Origin: Ruminococcus sp.
Lineage (GTDB): Bacteria; Bacillota; Clostridia; Oscillospirales; Ruminococcaceae
Reading direction: 5' to 3'
NCBI GenBank assembly: GCA_014799765.1
Contig: JAAVHK010000108.1
Coordinates: 1-14,939 of the forward strand
Length of the DNA stretch: 14,939 bases
In this document: positions 14,151 to 14,939 of the stretch, in pieces
Layout of the letters: each line of letters begins with the position of its first letter
How positions within the stretch are numbered: the stretch's first letter is position 1
Made by a program: the position numbers and the translations under genes
The notes under the pieces: generated by a model
Told to the model about the DNA's origin: nothing
Databases searched by the model: none
The model's input: the letters and a program-made list of their open reading frames with translations, nothing else

Positions 14151-14939
14151 TTAGTCATCTTTTCTGCGTGTTAATGCTAAAGTAATTCCTGAAATTACGA
14201 GTAAAACAATTGGTAATGCAATGGATTCTGAACCGGTTTTCGGACTGGAACGGGATTTATTGTTGGTTGTAGTCGTTACGGCTTTAGTTGTTTTGGTAGT
14301 TTCTTGATTATCAGGTGTGGTATCGGTTGTATCACCGGAATCAGATGTAGTTGTATTGATTTGAGTTGTTATGTCTGAGCCACCTATAACAATATCTGCA
14401 TTAACCGTTGTGGTAACTGGTGCTGTAGTAGTGAATGTAGTCGTTGTGTCTGAATTATCTGTAATATTCGTATTGACCGTTGTAGTAACCGGCGTTTTGG
14501 TAGTGTCTGAAATATCTACAGGTAAGGAGGTATTGACTTTAGTAGTCGTACCTGAATCATCTGTAATATCCGCATCTGTAGTAACTGTCTTTGTAGTGGT
14601 GAATGTAGTTGTTGTACTTGAATCACCTGTAATATTCGTATTGACCGTTGTAGTAGTGTCTGAAATATCTACAGGTAACGAGGTATTGACTTTAGTTGTT
14701 GAACCTGAACCACCTGTAATATCCGCATCTGTAGTAACAGTTGTTGTAGTGGTGAATGTAGTCGTTGTGTCTGAATTACCTGTAATATCAGTACTGAACG
14801 TTGTGGTAACTGATGTGGTAGTGTTTGAAATATCTATAGGTAATGAAGTATTGATTTTAGTTGTTGAACCTGAACCACCTGTAATATCCGCATCTGTAGT
14901 AACAGTTGTTGTAGTGGTGAATGTAGTCGTTGTGTCTGA
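14151..14939 (-). CDS. Threonine-rich cell-wall-anchored surface protein (C-terminal part)
   Basis: An open minus-strand frame of 262 codons without stop from the right edge of the window to TAA 14151; its start lies outside. It ends with a sorting signal: SPKTG, then the hydrophobic segment SIALPIVLLVISGITLAL and the charged tail TRRKDD. (S/P)PXTG is the form recognised by Clostridia class B sortases such as that of Clostridioides difficile, so the protein is probably linked to the cell wall. The visible rest is a low-complexity stalk, largely Thr and Ser, built of repeats of 51-55 residues with units such as VTTDADITGGSGSTTKVNTS and LPVDISDTTT. Such stalks hold a binding or catalytic domain away from the wall and are often O-glycosylated. 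The functional domain is not visible. It may belong to the chromosome rather than to the element. Confidence 0.8.
   Translation of the reverse strand, partial: SDTTTTFTTTTTVTTDADITGGSGSTTKINTSLPIDISNTTTSVTTTFSTDITGNSDTTTTFTTTTTVTTDADITGGSGSTTKVNTSLPVDISDTTTTVNTNITGDSSTTTTFTTTKTVTTDADITDDSGTTTKVNTSLPVDISDTTKTPVTTTVNTNITDNSDTTTTFTTTAPVTTTVNADIVIGGSDITTQINTTTSDSGDTTDTTPDNQETTKTTKAVTTTTNNKSRSSPKTGSESIALPIVLLVISGITLALTRRKDD
14538..14939 (-). repeat. Tandem repeats inside the Thr-rich stalk
   Basis: An 84-bp stretch is exactly identical at 14691-14774 and 14856-14939, a period of 165 bp (55 codons); the second copy is cut by the window end. A more diverged copy begins at 14538, 153 bp (51 codons) before the first. 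All periods are multiples of three, so the reading frame is kept. The identity implies recent duplication or gene conversion, and copy number may differ among strains. Confidence 0.85.

Noticed and set aside
14400..14939. Regular repeats resembling a CRISPR array or satellite DNA
   Set aside because: The periods are multiples of three, the minus-strand frame stays open throughout and it ends in a sorting signal; this is a protein repeat.

Overview
The window looks like the chromosome of a Gram-positive gut or rumen anaerobe of the Clostridia, most likely Ruminococcus or a close Oscillospiraceae relative. The reasons are an [FeFe]-hydrogenase maturase gene (hydG) preceded by its usual small partner gene, low-GC DNA with strong AGGAGG ribosome sites and textbook TTGACA-17-TATAAT promoters, and a threonine-rich surface protein ending in an SPKTG sortase signal. 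The genus is an inference from style, not from an alignment.

Layout. Positions 1-1784 are ordinary core genome: a terminator, a TM1266-family regulator-like gene and hydG. Positions 1785-2236 hold a perfect promoter, a perfect 11-bp hairpin and the wreck of a GNAT acetyltransferase gene. Two leucine tRNA genes follow (anticodons UAG and CAA). Directly after the second tRNA an integrated mobile element begins. It carries a tyrosine integrase and excisionase (minus strand), a regulatory pair made of an XRE repressor and a sigma-like factor (minus strand), a 594-bp control region with several inverted repeats and an oriT-like palindrome, then mobC and a MOBP-type relaxase (plus strand), a zinc-ribbon/ribbon-helix-helix protein (minus strand), and a long plus-strand run: parA, a small gene, parB, a radical SAM gene, a DUF5348-like gene and a DEAH helicase. 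The run ends with three small genes, one of them a secreted membrane-anchored protein. Two facing terminators close the block at about 14,060-14,140. The last 790 bp are the C-terminal part of a repeat-rich, cell-wall-anchored protein on the minus strand.

How it fits together. Integrase and excisionase would move the element in and out of the tRNA-Leu site. The XRE/sigma pair is positioned to control that. MobC and the relaxase would nick the oriT and lead DNA transfer. ParA/ParB would help maintain the excised form. No type IV secretion or coupling-protein genes are visible, so it looks like a mobilizable (IME-type) element or a piece of a larger one.

The main point of interest is that the element is broken almost everywhere. 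The integrase, sigma-like factor and helicase carry single-base losses (three of the four in short homopolymer runs), the relaxase has an in-frame TAG just before its metal-binding histidines, and parA and the radical SAM gene have internal deletions. Meanwhile hydG, the repressor, excisionase, mobC, parB and the tail genes read cleanly. This points to an immobilised, decaying element whose control genes and tail genes persist. Sequencing error in homopolymers could explain some of the single-base losses, but not the deletions. No right-hand copy of the tRNA end is visible, so the right boundary is unresolved. I do not see a clearly new system; the best leads are the oriT palindrome, the zinc-ribbon/RHH protein and the secreted tail cassette.
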